64,000 nt of DNA from Cylicocyclus nassatus (GCA_958299035.1 CATQJL010000001.1:21435433-21499432); one strand, 5' to 3'; positions 47,501 through 58,091 are shown, numbered from the stretch's first letter. Translations and numbers: made by a program. The notes: generated by a model from the letters alone, not told the origin.

Positions 47501-50500
47501 GTTAATTTGAGAGGTGGAGTGTTTTCCTTTTCCGGAATTTATTTTGTGGAACTTAGTTTTGCTATCTTGTTGCAAGTGATGTCCTTGATGGAGAAGTAAT
47601 CGTTCCTTCTTCCCTCTTCTATTTGGATTATTACTTTGCCCTTTGTGAGATCTGGCAGATTATACCGCGATACCAGTTTCTAATACGGCTGTCATTGGAA
47701 ATTAGTGTTGCAACTTTTCCTAAAGGTTGTTTGTATAAATTACGTAATCTAAAAAAGTGATAACTTGCCTTCTTTCCTGACTCTCCATTTGGAAGTTTGG
47801 ATGTTCGAGATCCCCTCTTCCCCATTATAAAGGACGTGATGAGATATATTATTTTATATTTGACGTGATGAGATTACAGTTGGAAATTGATATTTTCCAA
47901 ACCTATATTCAAAGCTCGTTATAGAAGCTAATAATTGTGCTTTTCTTTGGTCAAAAATACTAATTTTTGTTTGAAGTCTTTCGAATACTATCCTCATGTG
48001 CATGAAAATTCGATAAAAATTTCTGATATTAGGCTGCCATCACAATCTTTCCTTTTCTCTGATTGTTAATCGTTTCTTTTGAACGACGCTCTCCACTTTG
48101 CCACGTTCTCAACATCGCCCCCGACGAATTTTTTTCCTGCTTGTTAGTTAAACACTCCGCCTTCGTCTAATCTCACTCTCTGCTATAGATTTTTGCAATA
48201 ATGCTATCGAATCTGCCGGTGTTTTGACAGGCACCACAGCACATCATGTATAGCAGAATTATGCGATCATAATGTGTTATTCGCCATTGCAAATTGTGCA
48301 TAAACATCACTTCCTTTTTTGGTACAAATGAATAAATCCCAAGAGTGGAAGGGAACCATTCCACTCGGGAATACGCGCGTGTTTACTTGAAAACTTATCA
48401 AGATACCCTCCTTGTTTATTTGCTTGCGATTTCAGCCCGTCCACGATCCGCTTTCGACACCTACTGAAGCGTTATCCTCTTTATTGGATACATTCTCATC
48501 ACCTGTTTCGGATAATTGTGGCGGTTTCTCTATTGGACAACTCACTGGATCTCCGTACAAACAGATGGCAAGCTCGAATAGGTAGAATTTTTGGAGAATT
48601 CACTTTTTTTCCTAGGTCTAAATTTGTTATTATTTCTAGGTTTGCGCAACCAAGTCGCCGAGCGTTTGGCATAATGTCATCGCATTATGATACAAGTAAT
48701 TCGCTCGGAGCTCCAGGGACTCCTATAAATGGTAGGTCATTTACAAGTTCCTTTCTGTCAGTTCTATACTTTCTTTTCTATGTTTGAAGCCTAGTTCCTG
48801 GAAATAGACATATACATTATGTTTTAAATACCATATTTTTTCATGACCTTTTTTTGTGTTCATAACACTAAGCTATAAATATCATATTCTTCCACGAAAT
48901 CTTTTTCCTGGGTTTGTTACACTAGGTTATGAATAGATTTCTTCCATGAATTCTTTTTCATGAGTTTTTCCTTCGCTCTAGCAATTTGTTTTTATGCAGG
49001 TAACTCAATGGCATCGGCAAACATAAATCCTATGGTAGGAGTGGTAACACCGCCGAATGCACCTCCACCAAAGAACCCGAAACTGTACAAAACTGAATTG
49101 TGCCGTTCTTGGATGGATCATGGACGTTGTAACTATGGTGAAAGGTAGAGATTGACACATTGCTGTACGCGTATGATCTATGATTTTTATTGCGTGATTG
49201 ATGTTATTTTTGTCACAGATGTCAATATGCGCACGGTGAACAGGAAAAACGTCCAATACCACGCCATCCGAAATACAAAACTGAAGCTTGTCAATCGTAT
49301 CATCAATCCGGATATTGCCCCTATGGACCTCGTTGCCATTTTATTCATAGGTGTGTATTTGCGTGTTCGGATTGGTTCTGTTGAATTCTTTGTTGGATTG
49401 GGGGATGTAATTGTCGTTGAACAATTTTGCGCGAAACTGGTTTCGGATGTCTCATGATCCCGAACAATCTGATTGGTAATCACCTTTGAAAGTTTTGTGT
49501 GTTCTCATGTTTTGCACGAACTATTTGGTGAGAGATTTTCTGGTTATTGGGGTTGGGATTGGGGGTCGAAGAACATTAGCATTTTATTCCCGGTTCCGTT
49601 CTTAGTTTCTCTTGAAATTTCCGTAGAAAGCTGGCGAATTTCCTGATAGTGTTCGTCATGGTTTTTCGCGCATACTGGCTTCTGTAACTTTTCGAATACA
49701 GAGCCGCGAATGAAAATCTCGAGTGAAAGCGGCTCTGTCTTTAAATACTTTTTATTAATAGGGGAGGGATATTAAGCTACACTGGCAGATTGAAAAAGGT
49801 ATAATTGGGCGCGTCTTGGAACACTGATCCCGAATCTATTTCTTTTTGCGGAACAACTCTTCGAAGGAAGTTATGTGCGTTTGAAAGTCCGAATTTTTCA
49901 AGTCTTGAGTGGCATGAATTAGCGAAAAGCTGCAAAAAACCCTGGAAGTGGGTCACCAATTTTGAGTATATTGACTGCAAGGGAAAGAACACAGCTAGTT
50001 CAAATCCGCATAAGGGTTTTTATACAGCTTTTCGCTATATGGCTTGTCAAATTTGGACTTCTAAACGCTCATAACTTCTTTCGGAGAGTCGTTGTGCAGA
50101 AAAGGAAGTGAGATTGGGAATCAGCGTCTAAAGTTGCATCTAGTGATATACATCTCCTCTCGATTTGTCAGCAATTTGGTATCCTTCCTTAAGACTTTTT
50201 GAACTAGAGATTTTATTGCCTTTGAGTCCAAGAAGCGCGAATGTGATTTTTTTTAATTGAAAATTATTTTTAGTGAGGCAGACTTGCTTGCGAATCTTCA
50301 AACACCGCCGACGTCGACGATGCGTCCTAATCACAACGCGTTTATGCCACCCGTCTGCTCTCAACAGCTGTCTTCGTCGTCATACGGAACTCATCTAAGT
50401 CAAGCCATGGGAGCACAGGGAAATTCGCTTCGTAAGTCTTCATCATGGGCCGTATCATTATTGAGCTACTTTTTTGTGTTGTTCTCGTTTTGACCTTTAT

Positions 50501-52161
50501 CCATCTAGGTAATCAAATGCTACAACGTATGTCGTCTTTACCCGGATACGGAAGTACTGGCGAGTCAACGGCGGGTAGCAGTAGCTCGGCTGATAGTGGT
50601 TCCGAATCACCAAATGGCAGCTTCTCTCCGGGACTCGATTTGGACGATAATGGTGGTTGTTACATAGCTTTTTAGTATCGCTCTAGCCTTCAGTTAATGT
50701 TCATGTTGTCCCCAGTAACGACAGCTCAATAAATTTCCCCTTATTAGGCCCGTTCGGAGCCGGGTTTATGGCACCACTTCCGGTCAATCAACGAACCACC
50801 AACGGCTTGGGAGTAGCACCAGCACAACAGCAACAGACGCAGTTATCGAACTCGTATAATAATTACGATTTGAGCAGGTGAGTAGGGGGAGAGAAGAAAA
50901 GAATTTTTTGGCGTTTTGGTACATATATCTGCGTATTTGGGAGATTTTTTTATAGGTAGCGAGCAGTGAATCTAATGGCTTAAACCTTGAAATTGTGTTG
51001 TTTTTTCTTTCACTTCACATCTAGGTCGGTAGGGAAATGAGGTTTTGTCTACCTCAGTGGAGTTAAATTGTATCTTGCTAGACTTGTATGTGATCTTTGC
51101 AAGCACATGATGTTTACTCTTCTGCTGCTTCATTTCATTCTCCCCTCTTTCTCATTATAGATGAAAATATATTGCGCTCAGACTAATTACAAAGTTACTC
51201 GTAGTTCTTGCGACATGTCTGCGAATGACAATGAATCCATCATCAAACTTAGTCACGAGAATTTTCTATGTTTACCACATTTGCTTATGGTTTATTCTTT
51301 GGAAACAGGAGGACTTTTGTTGTGATCATCACCATAAGGCAACATGATGTCTAGACTAGAGGGTATAGATAGAAGAATATTTGTCGAATTGGATATTAGC
51401 TGGGGCGGATGATGTATGTGACATAAAAGGACAAAGGATTAATATGTATTCTAGAGCATCAATGTGGAACAGGGGGTAACGTGTTAGTAGAATCAACAAA
51501 GGGAAAGGAGGGAAAAAATGTTGAGAGGGGGACTGTAGAGGTTTTTGTCCATGCTCAAAATTAGATGCTCAAATTAATTTGGGTTTTTATTCGAACACTA
51601 TTTGGCCTTAGCAAAGCATTGCCCAATCGGCAGCTCAATTGATTCACTTATGTTCGGGAAATTCAACCTAAATTCTAGCCCATACCGTACTTAGGCAGGA
51701 GTACGTTAGAATACGGTATGGGCTGGAGAGGGTTCGATTTTTTCCCATGAATCATATGAGTTATCGCTCGGGCCATAGCTCGTATGGTTCATTCATGAGC
51801 GAGAAACCCAATCCATACCGTTGGGCTGGAGTTCAGAGCCAAATTTTTCGAGCCCGAGTGAATCTATTCAGCTGACGCTTAGGCAGTAGCTTAGCTTAGG
51901 CCTCCAATCAGTTTCCACTCAAGAACTTTTCTTTTATCGTTTATTGCAAAATTCGCTTATTGACAATGCTTTCAAGGTCTGAAAAAATGGTGATTGTAAA
52001 AATGTACTTTACGCTCTCATCTATGGTTTTTTCTTTACAGAACGAGCGATCCGATGATGAATGGTCTTATCGGAGACATAATGTCGCTGACATTCGACGA
52101 GAAGTGGGAAAAGGCCCCAGGTCGACTTCCGGTGTTCGCGCAGCTCAGTAATGGCCAGTAA
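32553..52161 (+). CDS. ccch-1: Tandem CCCH zinc-finger protein, Tis11/tristetraprolin family (CCCH-1 orthologue)
   Basis: Nine phase-consistent exons: 32553-32735, 48436-48581, 48640-48731, 49000-49144, 49219-49350, 50274-50431, 50509-50652 (or 50655), 50748-50877 and 52041-52161, giving 416 residues (430 with a cassette at 39478). The N-terminal third is Ser-rich. Two fingers follow, C175-x8-C-x5-C-x3-H194 and C213-x8-C-x5-C-x3-H232, each led by (K)YKTE(L/A)C, the Tis11 signature that binds UAUUUAU-type AU-rich elements in mRNA 3' UTRs. The extreme C-terminus ([12 protein letters not shown]) resembles the TTP peptide that recruits CNOT1 of the deadenylase complex. So it is probably a cytoplasmic mRNA-decay/translation regulator; the finger block is closest to C. 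elegans CCCH-1 among the proteins I know. Intron 1 is about 15.7 kb while the others are mostly 58-1163 bp. The donor of exon 7 is ambiguous by one codon. Assignment of the distant first exon rests on phase and composition. Confidence 0.88.
34980..36135 (+). repeat. Tandem array of ~150-bp units (about seven)
   Basis: Each unit carries a version of AACATACCGGTGTTGTTGAG (around 35078, 35300, 35458, 35604, 35753, 35910, 36061) plus GACATCTGATATGGGAGGGA and a TTACCCTTTT block. Spacings are about 222, 158, 146, 149, 157 and 151 bp. The units are diverged. A 15-G tract (35212-35226) lies within the longer first unit. Minus-strand frames through the array encode similar peptides ([13 protein letters not shown] then GNPSHIRCL), because several units are near multiples of three. 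Confidence 0.85.
37680..37736. repeat. Perfect 22-bp hairpin with 3-nt loop
   Basis: The arm at 37684-37705 (starting CTAGAGGTGTTTTTC) is the exact reverse complement of 37709-37730, separated by GAA. Pairing extends a few more bases outward (AAGG with CCTT) past one bulged base. The loop is too short for an ordinary microRNA precursor. It could be a cruciform-forming site or a repair-generated inverted duplication. It lies in ccch-1 intron 1. Confidence 0.85.
39478..39519 (+). CDS. ccch-1: Candidate 14-codon cassette exon of ccch-1
   Basis: The acceptor TTCTTCCGCAG is followed by an open frame [14 protein letters not shown] and a GTGCGT donor. The exon is 42 nt, phase 0 at both ends, and so fits between exon 1 and the 48436 exon without disturbing the frame. 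The acidic/hydrophobic peptide is protein-like, and local GC is higher than in surrounding intron. The frame stays open past the proposed donor, so boundaries are uncertain. Confidence 0.38.
39780..40142. mobile_element. Full-length palindromic MITE, TTAA/AGGCAGCGTCC ends
   Basis: The ends TTAAAGGCAGCGTCCAGGCA and TGCCTGGACGCTGCCTTTGA are inverted. The entire ~355 bp folds into one hairpin: internal blocks such as CCTAACTAAGGCACTGCCCA and CGGCCGAGATAT recur in reverse in the other half. TTAA (left) and TTGA (right) at the edges suggest a TTAA target. No ORF. It is in intron 1 of ccch-1. Confidence 0.8.
40635..40715 (+). CDS. ccch-1: Candidate alternative first exon of ccch-1
   Basis: ATG at 40635 opens [20 protein letters not shown] and continues to NYPNFGR before an AGG|GTAATT donor. 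It is 81 nt, phase 0, so it would splice in frame to 48436. It lies just downstream of a pyrimidine-rich, CpG-containing patch that could be a promoter, and composition resembles the Ser-rich exon 1. There is no transcript support. Confidence 0.35.
41157..41527. mobile_element. Degenerate MITE of the AGGCACCGTCC family
   Basis: The interior GGAGCCTTCTCATCCCTGAT, then TCCGAATATGAAGTCGAGAA and GTGATTGGATGGG, matches the elements at 60211 and 62478. The ends (AAAGGGCAC... and ...ACGGTGCCTCTAA) are decayed. It is about 370 bp in ccch-1 intron 1. Confidence 0.6.
41535..41800. repeat. Palindromic repeat related to 51590-51910
   Basis: It contains internal inverted pieces (GAATCATCTGAG with CATGATTTATCTGA; CAGTACCGTACAA with TTGTACTGTGCG) and shares ATGAATCAT.TGAGTTA and GCGAGAAA blocks with the repeat in the last ccch-1 intron. 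It is old and diverged. Confidence 0.45.
44736..44990. mobile_element. Hairpin MITE with CATGCCCTCCGAAA ends
   Basis: The left arm (from ATGCCCTCCGAAACATAAGT) pairs imperfectly with the right end (ACTTACTTTCGGAGGACAT). Inner arms TTCACTGCATTTATTCGATT and AATTAGATAAATGCAGTGGA also pair, giving ~80-nt arms around a ~95-nt loop. There is no ORF of note. It is in ccch-1 intron 1. Confidence 0.65.
45490..45516 (+). CDS. ccch-1: Candidate alternative first exon of ccch-1 (9 codons)
   Basis: ATG at 45490 reads MTVHVQCAP and meets a near-perfect donor CCG|GTAAGT in phase 0, compatible with the exon at 48436. The strength of the donor is the main argument. The short length makes chance occurrence possible. 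Confidence 0.25.
46082..46285. mobile_element. ~204-bp MITE with 25-bp terminal inverted repeats
   Basis: The left end GGATGCTGCTGGGGTCGCCA(CGCCC) and the right end, reading the same in reverse complement, match at 24 of 25 bases. The interior has no coding content on either strand that I can support. A target duplication is not evident. It is in ccch-1 intron 1. Confidence 0.8.
49000..49350 (+). CDS. ccch-1: ccch-1 exons coding the tandem CCCH fingers
   Basis: The exon at 49000-49144 ends inside finger 1 (after GRCNYGE and the first two bases of an Arg codon). The exon at 49219-49350 completes finger 1 (CQYAHG) and contains the linker [14 protein letters not shown] and all of finger 2 ([11 protein letters not shown]). 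Cys/His spacing is canonical in both. The 74-bp intron splitting finger 1 has GTAGAG and TCACAG borders. This is the most secure coding DNA in the window. Confidence 0.95.
49695..49745. repeat. Short hairpin in ccch-1 intron
   Basis: ACAGAGCCGC and GCGGCTCTGT form a 10-bp perfect stem around a ~20-nt loop in the intron between 49351 and 50273. It may be coincidental. Confidence 0.5.
51585..51915. mobile_element. Palindromic MITE-like repeat in the last ccch-1 intron
   Basis: The left block GGCCTTAGCAAAGCATTGCC pairs with the right-end block that reads GGCAGTAGCTTAGCTTAGGCC. Inner pairs CCCATACCGTAC/GAATACGGTATGGG are also present. It shares the arm with the element at 39780 (CTAACTAAGGCACTGCCCA), indicating a related family. 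Confidence 0.6.
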
Positions 52162-54285
52162 AGCCGTTGTTTACGCCATGCGTGCGTTTTTCGAACGATG
52201 TAAATCTTCTATAGATCACCATCCGCTTGATTTCCTCGAAATTTAAGCCCGCAGCCTCTGTTATAGAATTTTCAAGGCTATGCTATCCCTTTGTTTACTT
52301 GTTTACGCTTTCTGATATCGCGCTACGCTTTTCCATTTACTAATCGCGCTTTTTGCATGTAGAACAGAGTTGCTTTCTTCTCATCGATATCCCGGTTCCT
52401 CTCTTTATTGTTTTGCTAAATTTTCGCATAGTTCATTTTCTCCTTCGAAAGATGTACACATTGTAGATAATGGATGTTTGTGGCATCCTTAGATGTCGTG
52501 CCTGATTCGTTGTGCCTTGCGAATATGCGCGCAAAAGAATTATCACGCTCGCTCGTTAAAAAGTAGGTATCACAGCTACCTCAAAAACTCCTATGCTTTT
52601 CCATTTTTGATTTTTTTCCTGGAAAATTCTTTACTTAAATCCCGGTTGCGCTAGGCAAAATCGAATCTTGTCTGTTTTCTCTATGATTTATGAGTTCTAT
52701 ATCCACCAAGGCTGCTTAATTTCTTTCTGGAGATCTGGAGTAATAGAGAGATAGAGTTTTCGACCCCATGAAAACAGCTACATTTACTCGTTGAACTTTA
52801 TACGGCAGCGATGTTACCGTAATCCTACCGTAATCCCCACTCGCCTTTGAACCCAAGACGAACATCCAGGCGAATACTGTAAATTTGTGAAGCGATTTAA
52901 TTTATTCAAAATTTTCTTGATTTCTCTTATTGCCCTACCTTCCAGCCTTTTCTTTTCTTACTATTGTTATTATCAGATAACTGCCGGTGTTAGAGCATTA
53001 CAATCTTTTAGTGTATTTCAAATCTAATCCTCAATAATCCCGCGTTCTACTACTGTATAACCCGAAGTTATATTTCTATCTACTGGAAGTGTTAGTCTTT
53101 GTACAATTTTTCTATATTCTTCATCACTAATCCCCTTCCCCCCGCAGAGGAACTGAGACTTATCATCTTTTTGTTTTACTAATCACTATCTATCTTTCTT
53201 AAGGTGTGCCACCGGTATTTAATAAGATTGCATATTAATATTATCCCGCATTCAATCGTTCTGACACGCTGGTTTTCTAAGTTTTGTATTTTTTTCACTA
53301 TTTTTGCTTTTCCCATTTTTTTTTGAAGTAAGTTTCGGTGTGTCAGTGCGTGAAGAATCTGTTCTATAAGAAATTTGCCAGTACATATGGTCCTTGCAGA
53401 GAATCCCAGTATCTTTCGTGCAACCTCCTGGCTGCTTACGTATTTATTCTGTTTTCGCCTTTTTTCATATTACATTTATGAGCTATATAAGCTCCTTTAT
53501 ATTCCTCTTCTTTGCATCTTCTATAAGCATTGTATAGTTTTTCAAATAGAGGATATATGACAGTGGAAATGGCAAAGATTTTGCGCTGTACCATCAAGAT
53601 GAGATTTTTTTATTTTGAACTCCCAAAATTTGCCTCTTTCATAGATCCACAAATTCGCTTAGTATAGTTAGCCCCGCTAGCCGTTTACTACTATCTCTCC
53701 ATGTTTATATCGTTTAGTTTTTTTGCATCTTGACAGATTTTATACCATCCATCCGTTTAGATGTTTTTTTGTTTTCACCAGATGTTTCCAGAATATTTGT
53801 ATGATGTTGGAATAAAAATAATATTTTTTCTGTGTTGATGTGGAAGTTTCGAGACAGAGAAAAAGCTTTAGAAGTGGGTGCTAAGAATGTGTGATTACAC
53901 AGCTGTCGAGTTTTCTGCAATTTGAAGTGCTTACGTCAAGAGATGCACAGAAACTTGTGAAAGCACTTAGTTTTGTAGATGATTGGGGGGGGGGGGGGGA
54001 GCGAGAAGCGACTTGTTTTATCTTTGCTCGATAAATTGTTATAAGGGAAAGCCATGCTGTCAGCTGGCGAAGAGACGGTTGAAAAAAAGTCAGGGAAGAA
54101 ATTGAAATGTTCACCCTTTGCTGGCCATTTTACAGCATACCTGGCTAAATAGAAAAGAGAAAAGGCGGGGGAGGGAGGGGGGAGGGGCTAAACTATCAGT
54201 ATTCTCTTAGTTATAAGTTAAGCAACAAGTCTTTATCAACATAAATTAACATCAGGAGTCAAACGTAACATAACAAAACGAGCAA
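52162..54285. other. Convergent 3' regions of ccch-1 (+) and the Ground-like gene (-)
   Basis: No coding exon is seen. It should contain both 3' UTRs. An AATAAA lies near 53811 on the plus strand. A 15-G tract sits at 53985-53999, in front of the minus-strand gene's end. TACCGTAATCCTACCGTAATC near 52815 is another TACGGTA-type repeat. Confidence 0.45.
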
Positions 54286-56732
54286 TTAGAAGAAATATCT
54301 GAGCGATAACGGTGACGGCGGTTGAAGAAACACAAAACATGCGATCTGAAATAATATCATTCCCTAAGAATGTGAAAAATCATACCCTGGGAGTATAAAA
54401 TCCCTGAATGAGAATGTATTCATACCTTAAAAATGTAAAGAATGCTCACCTGATCTTTCATTCCATCACAATATTTCTGTGAACTGATTAAGAAAGAAAA
54501 TTCGCACGGGCTGCAGATGGCATTGAATACACCACCGTACTCCATCTCTGCGGCTTTCTGTATAGCTCGTTTTGATTCTTGTGCAGTTCCTTTGATGTTC
54601 TGTAATTACACACTTCAGTAGGACTTGAAAAAGTGGGCAAATTCTACCTCTGTTATGATTTGCCTTAGCTTGAGGTCGTTGCAGTTTGACGAGTTAACAC
54701 CTAAAACGATTCTTTGTGAAGGTATACGGTATCGGATGATAGTTTGCTCAAAAATCGATATCACAAAATAGATGGGAATTTAAAAAATCTGCCAGTACAG
54801 CACTCGGCTTGAATTTTACGTAATACGATAGAATTAAAAACCTATCCTACTTTCGCTGGCTCTCGAAACTCGTACACGTGATGGTACATATCTCAGCGGT
54901 GACTGAACATCAATAGCTGCAGCAGAAATGGACGAGTCTACCTGAAATGGACAACTGTAACTCTTTGACATTTCACTCGATAACGGTACTCTACTTACCT
55001 CTTTCATAGGCCTTGCTCCATGTGTAGCGCTCATGAATGTTTTACGCATTCGAGCCATAACGTCTTCTATAGCTTTCTTTTCCAGCTCTTTCGTAACGGG
55101 ATCCATGGTTGATGCTGCCAGAATAAAATTTTTATATGGAAATGTTTTTTGGATTAACAAATAAAAAAAAAACAAAAACAATACCTCCTCCATGTAGGGT
55201 AAGGTCAGGGTTACTAGTTGACTTCTCGAGAACATTCTGTTTCACTTCTTTTAACATTGCTTGCAGCTCTGCTATCATAGTTTCCAACCTCTCAAACGTC
55301 GCCTTGTTTTCGTTTTGCTAAAAGTAGATCACATTGGAAAGTAATTTTCTGACAATTTCTTACTTACATTATTTTCTCTTCGGTGTGGTTCTCGAGCTAA
55401 TGTCGAGTTCAAATAACTAAAATAATAGATATCGATCCTTAACCGGGGGTAAAAGTGCATACCTACCGCGGTAAATGGCCACTGTGTCCATCTTGTGGCA
55501 GGTAATGGCTACCTTGGAAGATATTCGGGTTCAGCAACAATTGGGGTATCATTTGAGGGTTTGTCTGAATTATTTAGCTTCGTTGTGGTCACGTTGCAGT
55601 CATAACACAAATATTTCGGTATCGAAACTGTATAAGGGAGCATTCTGTGCTAAATGGATGGGATAAAACCACAGCGCTAATGAGCGATATTTTACGAAAA
55701 CTAAAAAGATCCCGTTGAAATAAAAAATCTTGAAGAAAGGAACTGAACTCAAACAAGCTTTGATTTTTATCTTTGACTATCAGTAGGATAAAGTGAAACG
55801 AGGAATGATGGAATGATTAATCCTTTATCATCTCAATCATCAACAAATTCTTCTCGACTTACCGGGACCACAACTTCTTGCCACTTCCTCTCTCCTCTTT
55901 CTCCTGATTCAAGTATTGTAAGGCCATCTCCAGTCATTATTCTGATTGGATCTGGGTCCGTTTGGGAGCTAAGAACGACTCTATGTTGCTGAAAAAATCT
56001 TTTGTCACATGATTAGGAAAAACTGGTGGTGACAAGAAAGGTAACATTTGGTATAAGGAACAATTAGTATTTCTGTTCGTTTAGTATGCATTGGCAGTTT
56101 TTCGGTACATTATTGTGAAAATTAGAAATCAGATTAAAAAGTTCATGTTGTTTTGCTGCACTCCAGGGAAAGTATAGTTAGCAAAAATTTCCAACTGCTT
56201 GACAGTGAAGTAAATTGGGAAGCAAATGGGGTCACTCAATAATCATTGATCATCTCTTTGAACAGCTCTTCGTCACTTCTCCACAAAAATTTTTTCGAGT
56301 CATACCTTATTTTCTATCGTATTCCTCCTAGTGTCCGTGCTTAATGAATCTTCCCATAGTTTCTGTAGATCTAAATTAGGACGAACGTTACGAATTTACA
56401 CTAGGACAAGTGAAGAACATCAATTTCCTCGAAAACGTATGTTTATGCACGTTTTTATGTCATTCACATGCATTCGACGACATCGAATATGGAAACAAAT
56501 GTCCTGTCCTCTGTTTAGTCAACAATTAACTCATCTCGAAGACTGACAAGGAACTACCTGAGCACTTGAAGTCCGTTGACAATTTGCACTCATGTTTTGG
56601 CGAAGGACATGAGGGTCCGACCACGGGGCATGGCTCTGCTATGCATCCACAACAGCATAATGAAGTTTGTACCACAGATGATGATGATGTGAATTTGAGA
56701 AGCAGAAGAGGAAGCAGCAGAATCGGGAGCAT
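54286..56732 (-). CDS. Secreted Ground-like (hedgehog-related) protein
   Basis: Eleven exons on the minus strand, in order: 56732-56558, 56370-56306, 55988-55863, 55649-55513, 55416-55368, 55317-55185, 55114-54999, 54941-54851, 54700-54648, 54599-54450 and 54345-54286. All phases agree; the product is 384 residues. Residues 1-~24 (MLPILLLPLLLLKFTSSSS...) are a signal peptide, followed by a Cys-rich stretch (CCCGC, then four more Cys to about residue 57). Residues ~185-220 (NENKATFERLETMIAELQAM) and ~230-255 are charged and helical, possibly coiled coil. The C-terminus (~304-370) fits the nematode Ground-like domain: C304, SKRAIQKAAEMEYGGVFNAI, C344, an extra C347, C359 and C368 before FVFLQ. 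Family members are secreted cuticle/ECM-associated relatives of hedgehog. The long charged middle is unusual for a grl protein. I cannot name the orthologue. Confidence 0.82.
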
Positions 56733-57205
56733 CAAAAATAATTTGGTACCCTAAAATATTCAATTATGAGGATTATTTCTGCAAAGAACTAAGCAGAAGT
56801 TTCATATTTTGAAAGCGAAGGATTAGTTGTTCTAGGCGATCATATTTACACAGTCAATCTCTCTTATATACATGCTCTACTTTCCCCCTACTTTCACTAT
56901 CCTATTGGGTCAAACACTTAGAAAACTCGCTAACTGGTTCTTCATTTCGTACCTGCTTTGCGCTGCAATTGTGCCATTTATCAGAAGAAATTCAACGATT
57001 ACAATATTAACAACAATTATGTTTGATTTTCAACAATGTAAGCCGGAACTATAGGTCGCAAAATTATTGGCGTATCACTTGAAGCAGTGCCGTAGTGAAC
57101 CAGCGAATTCTTGATTTCATATTACAAAATGCGTAGGCAAACTCTATAGGAATCAATTTTTAGATTTCATGTGTGCCTTCATTAAGAGATAAGGATTAGA
57201 AAGCA
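56733..57205. other. Upstream region of the Ground-like gene
   Basis: No exon or clear promoter element is seen. AT-rich. Confidence 0.4.
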
Positions 57206-58091
57206 TTAGGTTGGCGGATAATTTTTGCTACAATTTTTTTTGCAGAGTTCTGAAGAATTCTGGAAGCTCCTTACAATTAGAATCTTCGAATTTGTTCGAT
57301 ATGTAGAGCACTACAGAGCGTTCACAACAGTATGTCTGATAGCGTAAATACACAAATAGCTAGCAAGTTTACGACAACTTTGTCAGCATACTCAAATATT
57401 GCATTTTTTTCTTTGATTTCTTCTCGTCTAATTGTGTTATCTCTCTCCTATAAACTTTTCAAAGCATATTTTGCCACTCTCTCTTTTATGGCAGCACTTT
57501 GGTTCCGCTGGCACGCCAAAAGCAAGCAGTGAAAAACAAATCAAAAAATCAAAAGCTCGTCGAAAGTATTTCTTTTTGTGTGCATCGTGTAGGATTTGAT
57601 ATGTAGAGATTGGAAATAATTTTTGTAAATTTTTAAAAATTATTCTTTAGGCGAATGTGCTGACATGGCGCACCATGTAGCTCATGTGAGCGTGCGCGGA
57701 CATGCTTGTGGCATCCCCCTTATAGCGGAAATCTATGGACCATACCCTGCCCGATGACCATACTGCCCGGTCTCTCCCTTGTCATCTGGGGCGGTATTTA
57801 TCAACCTCCTATGTGGAAAGGGGTTCTGTACAGATAACAGCCCGTGCAGGCGCGGGGTGGGAGATTGATAAATACCGCCCCTGAAAGAATCTCAGCTCGA
57901 TTAAAAAAATGTCCATAAAACGTACTCCCGCCGATAAAGTGAGTGTTTTGCGCATGGATCACGATCTGATAGTGCCGATGGACAGACCTTTACACCCCTT
58001 CAACGCTCTTTGAACATATGAATTTTCGAAAGTTCCTCAGAACTTCAAGAAACAAATATGAAAGTGTAACAGAAACTATCCGCCAACCTAA
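57206..58091. mobile_element. Mariner-ended non-autonomous element
   Basis: Ends TTAGGTTGGCGGATAATTTT (57206) and, in reverse complement at 58091, TTAGGTTGGCGGATAGTTTC. TA follows the right end; the left flank is CA, probably a mutated TA. It is 886 bp with no transposase. The terminus differs in its inner bases from the 5425-7083 element, so it is a separate family. Confidence 0.7.
57788..57881. repeat. Inverted repeat with GGGGCGGTATTTATCAA arms
   Basis: GGGGCGGTATTTATCAACCT (57788) pairs with the segment ending 57881 (GATTGATAAATACCGCCCC). It is ~94 bp overall and nested within the mariner-ended element. Confidence 0.75.

Larger units (their letters stand above)
32736..48435 (+). other. 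Giant intron 1 of ccch-1
   Basis: It is bounded by CAG|GTTGGT and TTTCAG|CCC. Apart from candidate alternative exons at 39478, 40635 and 45490, it holds a (GA)n tract (34008-34022), a ~150-bp tandem array, a perfect hairpin, five MITE-type elements, G/C tracts (35212-35226, 39409-39424, 43282-43294, 45600-45611) and CpG-rich patches (40560-40860, 43800-44000, 46560-47300) that may be internal promoters. Long introns with alternative starts are usual for nematode regulatory genes. Confidence 0.6.

Noticed and set aside
55419..55512. Frame continuing through 55512-55455 as coding (GSHYLPQDGHSGHLPR)
   Set aside because: Treating it as a 94-bp intron (GTAGCC...TTTTAG) keeps the phase of the Ground-like gene and avoids an in-frame TAG, so the intron model is preferred.
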